NCBI GenBank assembly: GCA_903882875.1
Contig: CAIRYQ010000120.1
Location: forward strand, 1-64,000
Length of the DNA: 64,000 nucleotides
Origin: an uncultured Spartobacteria bacterium
Lineage (GTDB): Bacteria; Verrucomicrobiota; Verrucomicrobiia; Chthoniobacterales; Chthoniobacteraceae
Direction: 5' to 3'
Part shown: positions 50,951 through 59,693 of the stretch, in pieces
How positions within the stretch are numbered: the first letter of the stretch is position 1
Layout: each line of letters begins with the position of its first letter
The notes under the pieces: generated by a model
Database searches by the model: none
Seen by the model: only the letters and a program-made list of their open reading frames with translations
What the model was told of the DNA's origin: nothing
Program-made: the position numbers and the translations under genes

Positions 50951-51543
50951 GCTACTCGAAGCAACACATCGGCGAGGCCATCAGCATCCTCGGGCAACTG
51001 GACGTGGACATCATCGAAAAGGCCGTGGCGCTCCTCGCGTCCGTGCGCGAACGCGGCGGGCGGCTCTTCATCCTCGGCGTCGGCGGCAGCGCGGGCAACG
51101 CCTCGCACGCGGTGAATGACTTCCGCAAAATCTGCGGCTTCGAGGCCTACGCGCCGACGGACAACGTCTCCGAACTCACCGCGCGCACGAACGACGAGGG
51201 CTGGAGCACGGTCTTCGCCGAGTGGCTGCGCGGTTCGCGGCTGCGCAAGGAGGACGCGCTGCTCGTGCTCAGCGTCGGCGGCGGCAGCCTGGAAAAAAAC
51301 GTGAGCCCGAATCTCGTCGAGGCGCTGAAGCTCGCGAAGGAACGCGGCGCGACCGTCATCGGCATCGTCGGCAAGGACGGCGGCTACACCGCGCAGGTCG
51401 CGGACGCGGCCATCATCGTCCCGACTGTGAACCCCGCGACCATCACGCCGCACTCGGAGGCATTTCAGGCCGTCGTGTGGCACCTCTTCGTCTCGCACCC
51501 GGCGCTGAAGATCCGGGAGACGAAGTGGGAGAGCACGAAGTAA
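50947..51543 (+). CDS. SIS-domain isomerase, likely sedoheptulose-7-phosphate isomerase (GmhA-like)
   Basis: 198 residues with one SIS fold: LFILGVGGSAGNASHAVNDF, the sugar-phosphate-binding loop, then LLVLSVGGGSLEKNVSPNL and VVWHLFVSHP. GmhA converts sedoheptulose 7-phosphate to D-glycero-D-manno-heptose 7-phosphate. ATG overlaps the upstream stop by 4 bp. The first-step assignment rests on context with gmhB/hddC-like genes. Confidence 0.8.
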   Translation: MSYSKQHIGEAISILGQLDVDIIEKAVALLASVRERGGRLFILGVGGSAGNASHAVNDFRKICGFEAYAPTDNVSELTARTNDEGWSTVFAEWLRGSRLRKEDALLVLSVGGGSLEKNVSPNLVEALKLAKERGATVIGIVGKDGGYTAQVADAAIIVPTVNPATITPHSEAFQAVVWHLFVSHPALKIRETKWESTK

Positions 51544-51550
51544 CGATGCC

Positions 51551-51629
51551 GTGACTGGTGAATGGTGACTAGTGACTGGTTTGGTCGCCGGACTGCTCCA
51601 CCAATCACTTTTCACCAGTCACCAGTCAC
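51551..51629. repeat. Hairpin element of GTGACTG heptamers between gmhA- and gmhB-like genes
   Basis: Left arm GTGACTGGTGAATGGTGACT and onward (51551-51582); right arm CACCAATCACTTTTCACCAG and onward (51599-51629), its near reverse complement. Loop about 16 bp. It lies inside what is otherwise a tight operon, so it will form a large hairpin in the transcript. Confidence 0.75.
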
Positions 51630-51653
51630 CGCCTCAACAGCACACAGCACTCC

Positions 51654-52196
51654 ATGAAAAAGGCAGTCTTCCTCGACCGCGACGGCGTGATCAACCGCCC
51701 GATCATCCGCGATGGAAAACCATTCCCGCCGACGAGCGTGGAGGAATTTGAAATCCTGCCCGGAGTCCCGGAGGCGTGCGCGAAATTGAAGGCCGCCGGT
51801 TTCCTCCTCGTCGTCGCGACGAACCAGCCCGATGTCGGACGCGGCACGCTCGCGCGCGAAACCGTCGAAGCCATTCACGCGAAAATGTGCGCGGCACTGC
51901 CGCTGGATCACATCGAAGTCTGCTACGACGGCGGCAGCGCGCACGGGCAGCCGAGTGAATTCCGCAAGCCCGCTCCCGGAATGCTCCTCCGCGCCGCCCG
52001 CGAACTCGGAATCAATCTCGCGCAAAGCTGGATGGTCGGCGACCGCTGGCGCGACATTGACTGCGGCGCGGCGGCAGGATGCCGCACGGTGTTCATAGAC
52101 CTCGGCCACGATGAGACGCTCCGCGCCACGCCCGACTATCGCGCCAAAAATCTCGGCGAGGCTGCGGACATCATCACGGCCACGACCCGTCCTTGA
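51654..52196 (+). CDS. HAD-IIIA phosphatase, likely heptose 1,7-bisphosphate 7-phosphatase (GmhB-like)
   Basis: 180 residues. Catalytic DxD in FLDRDGVINR (nucleophile and acid aspartates), TNQPDVGRG (motif II threonine), RKPAPGMLL (motif III lysine) and VGDRWRDIDCG (motif IV acids). It is in the HisB/GmhB subfamily and removes the 7-phosphate from heptose bisphosphate. Together with the two preceding genes this covers isomerisation, dephosphorylation and nucleotide activation; the heptose-7-phosphate kinase is not in the window. Confidence 0.85.
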   Translation: MKKAVFLDRDGVINRPIIRDGKPFPPTSVEEFEILPGVPEACAKLKAAGFLLVVATNQPDVGRGTLARETVEAIHAKMCAALPLDHIEVCYDGGSAHGQPSEFRKPAPGMLLRAARELGINLAQSWMVGDRWRDIDCGAAAGCRTVFIDLGHDETLRATPDYRAKNLGEAADIITATTRP

Positions 52197-52197
52197 A

Positions 52198-53307
52198 TCA
52201 CGGGAAGAGCACGAACTTCCCGTTCGCCAGCGCAACACCCGCTGCGCCGCTGCCAGCACTCTGCACCTTGCCGGGGCTTCCCTGCGGCTGGCCTTTTGCA
52301 TCGTAGAGCTGCCAGCCGAGCGTGTCGTTGTTCTTCCACGCGATGAGCGTCGTGCCGTTGCTGGCGCCGAGCGCGATGACGCCCGTGCGCATTCCGTTTG
52401 TGCCGGGTGTCTTGATTTCGCCGGGAGGCAGGACCGCACCGTCCTTGTCGATCCGCGCAAAATAGATCTGCCCCTTCGTCGGCCACGCGGCGATGCAGCC
52501 GCCCGGCGCGGGCGCAATCGTGAAATAGGTCATCGGGCACGCCGCGACTTTCCACGGCGCGGCGCTGATGCGCGTCCGCACCGGCGTCCCCTTCCCGCTC
52601 GGGTCGAGCAACGCCAGCCAGATGTCGCGATCGTTGTTCGTCTCTTCGCGATAGAGCAACGCAAGCCTGCCATCCGTACCGAAGGCCGTGCTCGTCGTGC
52701 AGCACTTGCACGGATTCCACGAGGCATCCGCCTCGGCGGGTTCCGAAAATGTCGCCCCACCGTCACGCGAAGTCATCGTGTAAATCTTGCCCGCTAGGAA
52801 TGTCGCGACGACCGCGCCTCGTTCGCCGGTGGCGATGGAAAAGCCCTCGCTCGGCTTGTGATTGATGTTCCGCACGGGCGTGAACGCCTTCGCGCCCGGC
52901 GCGAGCGCCGCGTAGTAGAAACCCCATTCCTCCTTCGGCAGCTTCAGTTGCCATGCGTTCGTCCCCAGCGCAACGTGGACGCGGCCATCGCCACCCACTG
53001 CGAGATCCCACACGATGAATTTCAGGCCCGGCTTCCGCGCCGCGGAGTCCACAATCGGGATCGGCGTGCCAAATGTCTTCCCGCCATCCCGCGAAATCAC
53101 GTACTGCGGCCCATCGTCCGTGTCGCCGACAATATGAATCGCGCCGTCCGAGCCAGACTGGGCCTTGATCACCTTCATCGTGCCAGGAACGCGCGCTGTG
53201 CGAACATCGTTTGCCCGATCTTCCGAACGCACCGAGAGCGGCGAGACGATTGCCACCACGGCGAGGATCGCGGCAAGCACCGCGCATTTCCGGTAGCCGG
53301 GATTCAT
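52198..53307 (-). CDS. Exported sialidase-like (BNR/Asp-box) propeller protein
   Basis: 369 residues, signal-anchor-like hydrophobic N-terminus (about 8-27). Asp-box motifs SRDGGKTFG and SRDGGATFSEP mark a sialidase-type six-bladed propeller. WNPCKCCTTSTAFG and ACPMTYFTIAPAPGGC make a cysteine cluster seen in a subset of such proteins of unknown function. The arginine triad of true sialidases is not evident, so enzyme activity is doubtful. Start at the ATG at 53307, before the signal; the frame is open to 53352. Convergent with the GmhB-like gene, 1 bp apart. Confidence 0.75.
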   Translation of the reverse strand: MNPGYRKCAVLAAILAVVAIVSPLSVRSEDRANDVRTARVPGTMKVIKAQSGSDGAIHIVGDTDDGPQYVISRDGGKTFGTPIPIVDSAARKPGLKFIVWDLAVGGDGRVHVALGTNAWQLKLPKEEWGFYYAALAPGAKAFTPVRNINHKPSEGFSIATGERGAVVATFLAGKIYTMTSRDGGATFSEPAEADASWNPCKCCTTSTAFGTDGRLALLYREETNNDRDIWLALLDPSGKGTPVRTRISAAPWKVAACPMTYFTIAPAPGGCIAAWPTKGQIYFARIDKDGAVLPPGEIKTPGTNGMRTGVIALGASNGTTLIAWKNNDTLGWQLYDAKGQPQGSPGKVQSAGSGAAGVALANGKFVLFP

Positions 53308-53376
53308 TGCAGGTTCTGTCCGGGTGGTGATCATAATGCTCGTTTCAAACAACCCTGGCGCTCGACAAATGCCGGT

Positions 53377-54660
53377 TCAAATCGCCCGGTCGTAGATCCG
53401 CTGGAAGACCTTCTCCGCGCCTTCGCTCACGCGGTTCGGATCGCAGATCGTGATTCCATCATTTCCGAAGCGCGCGGTCACGGTCGCGCCTCTGCCCTCG
53501 GCCATGTATTTGAAATTCAGATCCCGCACCTTCGCCGCCGCATCCACGATCGCGCAGGTGATGCGCGCTTCCTCCGCCGTCGGATACAGGCTTGCGACGG
53601 CATCGCGTGTCTCACCGGCGAACTTCACTCGACAGATCGCCACGAGCGCGACGGTGAGGCTGTCCACACCGTAGCCGACGTACGCCTTCGTTCCATCTGC
53701 GCGCAGCACGTCGCGCGTGAAGTGATTGTTCGACGTGCGCGAGCCGCCGCCTTTGTTCCACCAGCGGAAACCGCGGTATTGCTGGTCGCTCTCCACCTTT
53801 CCATCCGCGCCGACGATCTCGTGCCCTTGGTTCACCGGCCCCTCGAAATCCGGCGGCGTGATCCAGTTGTTGTGAAAGTTGATGCTCATCCCGTTGTCGA
53901 AATCCACGCGCACCTGCACGGCGTCGTAGGCATTGATGCCGTCGCGCACGAGCCGCTTCTTCTGCCCGACCGCCGTGAGCGAGACGGGCTTCGACTTGTA
54001 GTAGGAGAAAATGAGATCCGTCCAGTGCGGGCCGACGTAGCTGAACGGGTCGGATGACTCGACCCACTTGAACGTGCTCGTCGAGACCTCCAGCGGCTCC
54101 TCGAGAAATGCGGTGCCGTAAAGCGGCGTGCCGATGCGCTTCTGGATGTCGTCGCGGATGCGCAGGTGATCGGGGTCGTATCGCTTGTGCATGTCCACGC
54201 CGACGATGCGGTTCTTCGCGCGCGCCGCCTCAATGATCTGATCGGCCTCCTGCGTGGTGAGGCACATCGGCTTTTCCGTGAGCACATGCACGCCCTTCGC
54301 GAGCGCGGCGAGAATCGGCTGCGTGTGCAGGTGATCCGGCGTCGCCACCGCGAGCACATCGAGATCAGGAAAACCACGCAGGATGTCATTCCACGGCTCC
54401 TCGCCCGAGTAGCACTTGGGCAAATGCCCCGTCCATTCCGCAAACGCAGCCGCCGACTTCTCCGCCGACTTCTGCGAGCGCGTGGCCACGGCCACGAGAT
54501 CGAACTTCACCGGCGAAAGCTCGCGCGTGTATTTATCCAGCCCGACGCGGGCGAGCTGGCCGGCGATGCCAAAGCGCTGGAGGTCTGCGTAGGCGCGGAG
54601 GTGGACATCGCCGCCGAACATGCCGGCGCCGACGAGGGCGATTTTGATCGTGGGTTCCAT
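53377..54660 (-). CDS. Gfo/Idh/MocA-family oxidoreductase
   Basis: 427 residues. N-terminal Rossmann fold IALVGAGMFGGDVHLRAY binds NAD(P); VLAVATPDHLHTQPILAALAKGVHVLTEKPM is the family signature containing EKP; the C-terminal alpha/beta domain has VGVDMHKRYDPDHL and WTDLIFSYY. It oxidises or reduces a sugar or inositol-type substrate; which one is unknown. Divergently transcribed from an AraC-type regulator, which probably controls it. Confidence 0.9.
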   Translation of the reverse strand: MEPTIKIALVGAGMFGGDVHLRAYADLQRFGIAGQLARVGLDKYTRELSPVKFDLVAVATRSQKSAEKSAAAFAEWTGHLPKCYSGEEPWNDILRGFPDLDVLAVATPDHLHTQPILAALAKGVHVLTEKPMCLTTQEADQIIEAARAKNRIVGVDMHKRYDPDHLRIRDDIQKRIGTPLYGTAFLEEPLEVSTSTFKWVESSDPFSYVGPHWTDLIFSYYKSKPVSLTAVGQKKRLVRDGINAYDAVQVRVDFDNGMSINFHNNWITPPDFEGPVNQGHEIVGADGKVESDQQYRGFRWWNKGGGSRTSNNHFTRDVLRADGTKAYVGYGVDSLTVALVAICRVKFAGETRDAVASLYPTAEEARITCAIVDAAAKVRDLNFKYMAEGRGATVTARFGNDGITICDPNRVSEGAEKVFQRIYDRAI

Positions 54661-54710
54661 GAAGAGAGAAGTGCGGACTTCTTACACTGCGGCATTGTGA
54701 ATTCCCCGCC

Positions 54711-54737
54711 TTTTGTCACGACTTGTCCTACTTTTGT
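54711..54737. promoter_or_regulatory. Direct repeat TTTTGT, 21-bp spacing, in the divergent Gfo/AraC region
   Basis: CCTTTTGTCACG (from 54709) and ACTTTTGTGCCG (from 54730) share nine of twelve bases and are exactly 21 bp apart, the half-site spacing known for AraC-type operators. They stand 20 bp before the AraC-type start and about 50 bp upstream of the oxidoreductase start. Confidence 0.5.
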
Positions 54738-54757
54738 GCCGCACCCCGGCCAACGTG

Positions 54758-55624
54758 ATGAAAGCCGTCCTCGAAAAAACTCCGCGCACGCAGTGGGAAT
54801 CATTCCACTGCGAAACCGTGCGCGGCACGAGCTATCACGCGACGTGGCACTTTCACCCCGAGTATCAGCTCACGCTCGTGCTGGAGAGCCGCGGACACCG
54901 AATGGTCGGCGACAACATCACGCGCCTGCGCCCCGGCGATCTCGTGCTCGTCGGCGCCAATCTGCCGCACGTGTGGCATCAGGAAAATCGCGGCGGCGCG
55001 AATGGCCGCGTCCACGCGATTATCGTGCGCTTTCTCGACACCTTTCTCGGGCGGGATTTTCTGGAAAGACCGGAGTTGGAACTCGTGCGGACGCTGTTGC
55101 GCAAAGCCGCGCGCGGACTGCACATCACCGGTCGCACGCGTGACCTCGTCGCCGATGCGATGCACCGGCTCGCAGCAGCCAAGGGCTTCGCGCGCATCCG
55201 CGAACTGCTCGCGATCCTCGACGTGCTCGCGACTTCCCGCGACGTGAAGCCGGTTGCGAGCACGGGCTTCCTGCCGAAATTTTCCACCGACGATCAGGAG
55301 CGGATGCAACGCGTACTCCGTTACATTGACCTCCACCTCACGGACGAAATTGATCGCACACGTGCAGCCGCCGAGGCGCACCTCAGCCCCGGCGCATTCA
55401 GCCGCTTCTTCAAGCTCCGCACCGGCCGCACGCTCCCCGAATACGTGAACGCCCTGCGCATCGGCCGCGCGTGCGAATTGCTCTCCGACGACAAGTGGAA
55501 AATCGCCGACATCGCGATGGAGTGCGGCTTTGCAAACCTCGCGAATTTCAACCGCCACTTCCGCAAGATCACAAAATTCTCACCGCGCGAATACCGCCGG
55601 CGCTTCCGCGAAAATGCGGGCTAA
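54758..55624 (+). CDS. AraC-family transcriptional regulator with cupin sensor domain
   Basis: 288 residues. N-terminal cupin (about 15-100: HFHPEYQLTLVLESRGHRMVGD, LRPGDLVLVGANLPHVW) followed by two helix-turn-helix motifs at the C-terminus (AAAEAHLSPGAFSRFFKLRTG and KIADIAMECGFANLANFNRHF, quoted in part) with the ending KFSPREYRRRF. Such regulators sense a sugar. Divergent from the oxidoreductase gene and convergent with an isomerase-like gene. ATG at 54758 preferred to the adjoining GTG at 54755. Confidence 0.92.
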   Translation: MKAVLEKTPRTQWESFHCETVRGTSYHATWHFHPEYQLTLVLESRGHRMVGDNITRLRPGDLVLVGANLPHVWHQENRGGANGRVHAIIVRFLDTFLGRDFLERPELELVRTLLRKAARGLHITGRTRDLVADAMHRLAAAKGFARIRELLAILDVLATSRDVKPVASTGFLPKFSTDDQERMQRVLRYIDLHLTDEIDRTRAAAEAHLSPGAFSRFFKLRTGRTLPEYVNALRIGRACELLSDDKWKIADIAMECGFANLANFNRHFRKITKFSPREYRRRFRENAG

Positions 55625-55632
55625 TTACGCGG

Positions 55633-56544
55633 CTACGCCAGCCACTCGCGCAGCTTCGCGAGATCCTTCTTCATGTTCGCGATCATCTCGGCGCCGGTGC
55701 CGAGCGTCTTGTATTCGTGATGCTGGCTGAGTGGGCCGGCGAACTTGCTCGCCTTGAGATTCGTGAGAAAACTGCGCTGCACGCTTCCCTCGCCAAAATT
55801 GCACCACAGCGGCTGCCAGCCCTTCTCGGTCTTCTGCCAGTAGAAATCCTTGAGGTAAACCGCGACGTAAAATGGCTCCATGAGCCGCGCTTGCACGGGC
55901 CACGACAAGCCGCCTTCGAGCGTCGCATGGCCGATGTCAAAGCACATGCCGATGTGTTTCGGATCGAGGTCGTGGATCATCGTCCACACATCCCAGATCG
56001 GTGCGCCCACGTAGTCCGCGCCCGAGTGATTCTGCCAGCCGCCCTGCACACCGATCTCGGCATTGAATGCCGCAAGATCCTTCAGCGCCGCACCCTGTTC
56101 ACGCACGGTCTCAGCGACCGGTTTGTCCTTCGTGTATTTGGTGAACCCAAAACGGTATTTTTTGATCCCGAGCTTGGCGGCGGTGCGGAGGACCTTTTCC
56201 GCGAGCGGATCGAGCTTCACGATTTCCGTCGTGACGATCTCCACGGTCTTCCCGCGCTTTTTCAGCGCCTCGACCATCTTTGGCAGATCCTCCTCCACGC
56301 GCTCCGGCGCAATGTGCCCGGACTTCGAGCGCACGCCGCACTCGATGCCATCCCACCCGACATCCGCCACGAGATCCGCCGTGTCGTCGGGGCTCAGTTT
56401 GTCGAACGGCTTGCTGAACGCGATGATCTTCCAAGGTGCCGCCGGTGCGGCAATGGCGGACGCTGTGCCGGCCGCGAGTGCGGCGACGGCGAATGCGGAT
56501 TGTTTTGCAAATGCACGGCGGGAGACGGAGGCGGCGGGATTCAT
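55633..56544 (-). CDS. Exported sugar phosphate isomerase/epimerase-like TIM-barrel protein
   Basis: 303 residues. The leader MNPAASVSRRAFAKQSAFAV with its twin-arginine motif SRRAFA predicts Tat export. The body is an AP-endonuclease-2/xylose-isomerase-like TIM barrel: DLVADVGWDGIECGVR, VQGGWQNHSGAD, MCFDIGHATLEGG and FYVAVYLKDFYWQ carry metal-ligand His/Asp/Glu candidates. Frequent in Verrucomicrobiota sugar clusters with Gfo/Idh oxidoreductases; exact substrate unknown. Ends 8 bp from the AraC stop (convergent). Confidence 0.85.
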   Translation of the reverse strand: MNPAASVSRRAFAKQSAFAVAALAAGTASAIAAPAAPWKIIAFSKPFDKLSPDDTADLVADVGWDGIECGVRSKSGHIAPERVEEDLPKMVEALKKRGKTVEIVTTEIVKLDPLAEKVLRTAAKLGIKKYRFGFTKYTKDKPVAETVREQGAALKDLAAFNAEIGVQGGWQNHSGADYVGAPIWDVWTMIHDLDPKHIGMCFDIGHATLEGGLSWPVQARLMEPFYVAVYLKDFYWQKTEKGWQPLWCNFGEGSVQRSFLTNLKASKFAGPLSQHHEYKTLGTGAEMIANMKKDLAKLREWLA

Positions 56545-56646
56545 GCGGGGAGTGTGGGTTGGAGGTTCGCTAGGAAAGCCCGTTCGCATCCGCAGGGCGA
56601 GAAAGTTTCGCAGCCGCCGCGCCCGCGGGAAGATCCGCCCGCGCAT

Positions 56647-57918
56647 TCAGAGGTGCGGCTGCACAAGGCCGAGCACGAGCGAGCAGTTTGCGCCACCGAA
56701 ACCGAACGCGTTGTTCATCGCGTGGCGGAAGGTGTGCGCGCGGCCGGCGTTCGGCACGATGTCAATTTCACACGCGGGATCGGGCGTGCGATGATGCAGC
56801 GTCGGCGGCACCCATTGTTCGCGGAGTGCGAGTGCGCAGATGGCCGTCTCCATCGCAGCGGTCGCGCCGAGCGGGTGCGCGGTGAATGGCTTCGTACCGC
56901 TCACCGGCGGCGGCCGCTCACCGAAGACGGCGCTGATGCACATGACTTCGTTCGCGTCGTTGAGCTGCGTGCTGCTCGCGTGCGGATTGATGTAGCCGAT
57001 GTCGCGCGGCTGCACGCCCGCATCCGTGAGCGCGGCGGTCATGCAGGCGATCACGCATTCGCCGTCGGGCGCAGGGCTCGTCATGTGGAATGCGTCGTTG
57101 TTCACCGCGTAGCCGAGCACCTCGGCGTAGATGCGCGCGCCGCGGCGCACGGCGTGATCGTGCTCCTCGATCACAAGCGAACACGCCCCCTCGCCCATCA
57201 CGAAGCCGTCGCGATTTTTGTCGAACGGCCTGCAAGCGAACGCGGAGGGCTCGCCCTTCCAGCGGCTCATCGTTCTGATGAAATCGAACGAACCAAATGT
57301 GAGCGGACTGAGCGGGGCCTCGGCACCGCCGGCGATCATCACGTCCGCCCAGCCGTCGCGGATGTAGCGCAGCGCCTCGCCGACTGCGACCGCGCCGCTC
57401 GCGCACGAATTCGAGTTCGTCGTGCCGACGCCGCGGAAGCCGCATTCGATCGCGATGTTGCTGTGCGCGCTGCCGCCGAAGACCTGGAGCGCGAGCGTCC
57501 GGTTCACTCCGCGCGGGCCAGCTTTCAAAAACCGCGCGTGCTCGGATTCGGCGTTCGAGATGCCGCCGAGCGCGGTGCCGAAGCTCACGCCCCGCCGCGC
57601 GTCGGGAGCACTGCGACTCCACGGGAGCTTCGCGTCATCGAGCGCGAGCAGCGCGGAGGCGACGGCAAACTGCGCGTAACGATCCAGCCGCTTCAGGCGG
57701 TGCGGCGGGAAAAATTGCGCGGCATCCCAGTCGCGCACCTCGCCTGCGTTGCGCGCCTGGAACATCGAGGCATCGAAGCACGACACGGGCGCGATGCCGC
57801 TGCGGCCTTCGCGGATTGCATCCCAAAACGCGCCGGGCCCGACGCCGCACGCGGCGACGGGGCCGATGCCGGTGATGACTGCGCGGCGGCGCGGCGGGAT
57901 ATTTTTGGCGTCGTGCAT
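56647..57918 (-). CDS. Beta-ketoacyl-ACP synthase (KAS II/FabF-like)
   Basis: 423 residues, thiolase fold. Catalytic triad: C172 in NSNSCASGAVAVGEA, H313 in NPHASSTQLNDANE and H348 in KPFTAHPLGATAAME. Compared with housekeeping FabF (TACSAG, AHGTST) the surroundings are altered, so it may belong to a specialised lipid or polyketide-like pathway rather than primary fatty-acid synthesis. It follows the reductase gene by 17 bp on the same strand. No acyl-carrier gene is adjacent. Confidence 0.9.
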   Translation of the reverse strand: MHDAKNIPPRRRAVITGIGPVAACGVGPGAFWDAIREGRSGIAPVSCFDASMFQARNAGEVRDWDAAQFFPPHRLKRLDRYAQFAVASALLALDDAKLPWSRSAPDARRGVSFGTALGGISNAESEHARFLKAGPRGVNRTLALQVFGGSAHSNIAIECGFRGVGTTNSNSCASGAVAVGEALRYIRDGWADVMIAGGAEAPLSPLTFGSFDFIRTMSRWKGEPSAFACRPFDKNRDGFVMGEGACSLVIEEHDHAVRRGARIYAEVLGYAVNNDAFHMTSPAPDGECVIACMTAALTDAGVQPRDIGYINPHASSTQLNDANEVMCISAVFGERPPPVSGTKPFTAHPLGATAAMETAICALALREQWVPPTLHHRTPDPACEIDIVPNAGRAHTFRHAMNNAFGFGGANCSLVLGLVQPHL

Positions 57919-57935
57919 CGTCGTTCTCGCCGCGT

Positions 57936-58637
57936 TCAATTTGCCGCGCGCGTCCTGCCGCGCACCACGCGCCAGCGCGTGAAGCACTCGTCGCCGGCGC
58001 GCTTCATCCCGACGAGTTTCAGTTGCGTGCTCTTCGGGAGGAATTTTCCGGGCACGCCGGTCAGCGTGGGAGCGGCGCTGCCGCCGAAGACGAGCGGGCA
58101 GAGCGTGAGGTGGAGTTCATCGAGCAAATCTGCGGCGGCAAACGAATGCAGCAGCGCGCCGCCGCCTTCGCACACGAGGCGCTTCACGCCGTAGTCGGCG
58201 CGAAGGATTGCGAGCACGAGCGCGAGATCCACGGAGGACCTCGGGTGGATGAAAATGTCGGCGACGGTGGCGAGCGCAGCGCGTGTCTTTGCAGGCATCT
58301 TCTTTGTGGTGAAAATCACAATGGGCGCGCCTGCGGATTGGAAGACCCGCAGAGTCGGGGCGATGCGCCCGCTGTTGCTCACGATCACGCGCAGCGGGGG
58401 ATTTTTCCCACGCACTCCGGGGATGCCGAGAGTCATGGTGTCGAAGGCGAGCGTGCGCGCACCGATGAGCACGGCGTCGCACGCGGCGCGAATTTTCACG
58501 AGGCGGCGCTTGTCGCGCTTCGAGGAGAAATTGCTCGGCGTGAAATTCCGCGTGCTGATGCGGCCGTCGGCGGTGATCGCAAAGTTTGCGGTGACGAACG
58601 GGCGCGGCGGCGGTTTCGAGGCGTCCCCGCTGCTCAT
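57936..58637 (-). CDS. RibD C-terminal-like/dihydrofolate-reductase-fold reductase
   Basis: 233 residues. FVTANFAITADGRIST is the start of the RibD reductase/DHFR fold, RAACDAVLIGARTL and VKRLVCEGGGALLHSF (NADPH-binding GGG) complete it, and DLLDELHLTLCPLVFGG ends the core. There is no deaminase domain, so it resembles the stand-alone pyrimidine-reductase-like proteins. Riboflavin biosynthesis or another NADPH-dependent reduction is possible. ATG overlaps the flippase-like stop (ATGA), so the genes are coupled. Confidence 0.82.
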   Translation of the reverse strand: MSSGDASKPPPRPFVTANFAITADGRISTRNFTPSNFSSKRDKRRLVKIRAACDAVLIGARTLAFDTMTLGIPGVRGKNPPLRVIVSNSGRIAPTLRVFQSAGAPIVIFTTKKMPAKTRAALATVADIFIHPRSSVDLALVLAILRADYGVKRLVCEGGGALLHSFAAADLLDELHLTLCPLVFGGSAAPTLTGVPGKFLPKSTQLKLVGMKRAGDECFTRWRVVRGRTRAAN

Positions 58638-59665
58638 CCGCCGAGATGCGTCCCCTGAAACTGCGCCTCGGCCTCGGCGCGGATCGCGTCCCGCTGCGCA
58701 CGGCTGGGCCGGTAGAAAATGTAGAAGACGCCGCCAACCGCGCCCCAGAACGCGATGCAAAGGTAGCCAAGCACGGAGATGGTCGGCGCGACGTTTTGCT
58801 CGAGATCCGCGAGCGGCGTGAGCATTTGATCAAAGAGCATCTCGCGCGCACCGAGGCCGCCGGGCGTGACTGGGATCGCAGCCGCACCCTCGATGATCGG
58901 CAGCGCGGAGTAGAGTTCGATCGCGGAGGGCTTGCGCGGGCCGGAGTCCTCGATGGATTTGCTCGCGCACCAGAAGGTCGTGTAGTGCGCGACATGCGCG
59001 AGGACGGAGATGAAGATCGCGCCGAGTGTCGGCAGCCACGCGCGGCCGTAGAGGGCGTATGCGCGGGAGACGGCCGAGAGAAAATTGCGGCCGGGGAGAT
59101 TTTTCGGAAGCGCATGGACGAGGCGCAGGCCGGAGATGAGCCCGGCGAGCAACATGCCGGACACGCTGACGGCGAGGATGCCGAGCACGGTGTACACGCA
59201 GTGCTTTGAAAACGGCTCGCTCATGAGCCAGTCCCAGCGGAACGATGTAACCAGCACGGTGAGCACGCCAACACCGAGAAGCCCGAGCAGGCGATCCATC
59301 ACGACGCTGAGTGCGGCAGAAGTCTTGTGGCCGACGGGCGCTTCCTTGAGCAGATAGTAGCCCTTGATCAGATCGCCGCCTGTGCCGCCGGGGATGAAGA
59401 GGCTGAAGAACAGGCCGACCATGAGCAGTCCGTAAAGCCGCCACCACGAGAGATGCACGCCCTGCACGCGCAGCAGGATCTGCCAGCGGATGCCGGCGAG
59501 AATCTCGAAGAGGCCGTACGCGGCGACACCCGCGGCAAGCCACCACCAATTTCCCTGCTGCACGGCGTCGAGCAGCGCGTGTCGCTTCGACTCGTCGCGG
59601 AAGACCCACCACAGGAGGCCGACAGTGACGCCGATCTGGAACATCGCGAGGAGAAATTTTTTCAT
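58634..59665 (-). CDS. Lysylphosphatidylglycerol-synthase-TM/UPF0104 membrane protein (flippase-like)
   Basis: 343 residues, about eight membrane helices. FEILAGIRWQILLRVQGV, FSLFIPGGTGGDLIKGYYLL and the late PVTPGGLGAREMLF are the signature motifs of the AglD/MprF-transmembrane family (UPF0104), thought to move lipids or lipid-linked sugars across the membrane. No synthase domain is attached. ATG at 59665 chosen; the longer frame to 59743 would overlap the upstream gene. Followed by the reductase and ketoacyl synthase in one run. Confidence 0.85.
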   Translation of the reverse strand: MKKFLLAMFQIGVTVGLLWWVFRDESKRHALLDAVQQGNWWWLAAGVAAYGLFEILAGIRWQILLRVQGVHLSWWRLYGLLMVGLFFSLFIPGGTGGDLIKGYYLLKEAPVGHKTSAALSVVMDRLLGLLGVGVLTVLVTSFRWDWLMSEPFSKHCVYTVLGILAVSVSGMLLAGLISGLRLVHALPKNLPGRNFLSAVSRAYALYGRAWLPTLGAIFISVLAHVAHYTTFWCASKSIEDSGPRKPSAIELYSALPIIEGAAAIPVTPGGLGAREMLFDQMLTPLADLEQNVAPTISVLGYLCIAFWGAVGGVFYIFYRPSRAQRDAIRAEAEAQFQGTHLGG

Positions 59666-59693
59666 GCGCGCATTGCGGCGGGAGCGGTGTTGC

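Noticed and set aside
55471-58194. 907-codon plus-strand frame
   Set aside because: Antisense to the isomerase, ketoacyl synthase and reductase genes; Arg/His-rich composition without family features.
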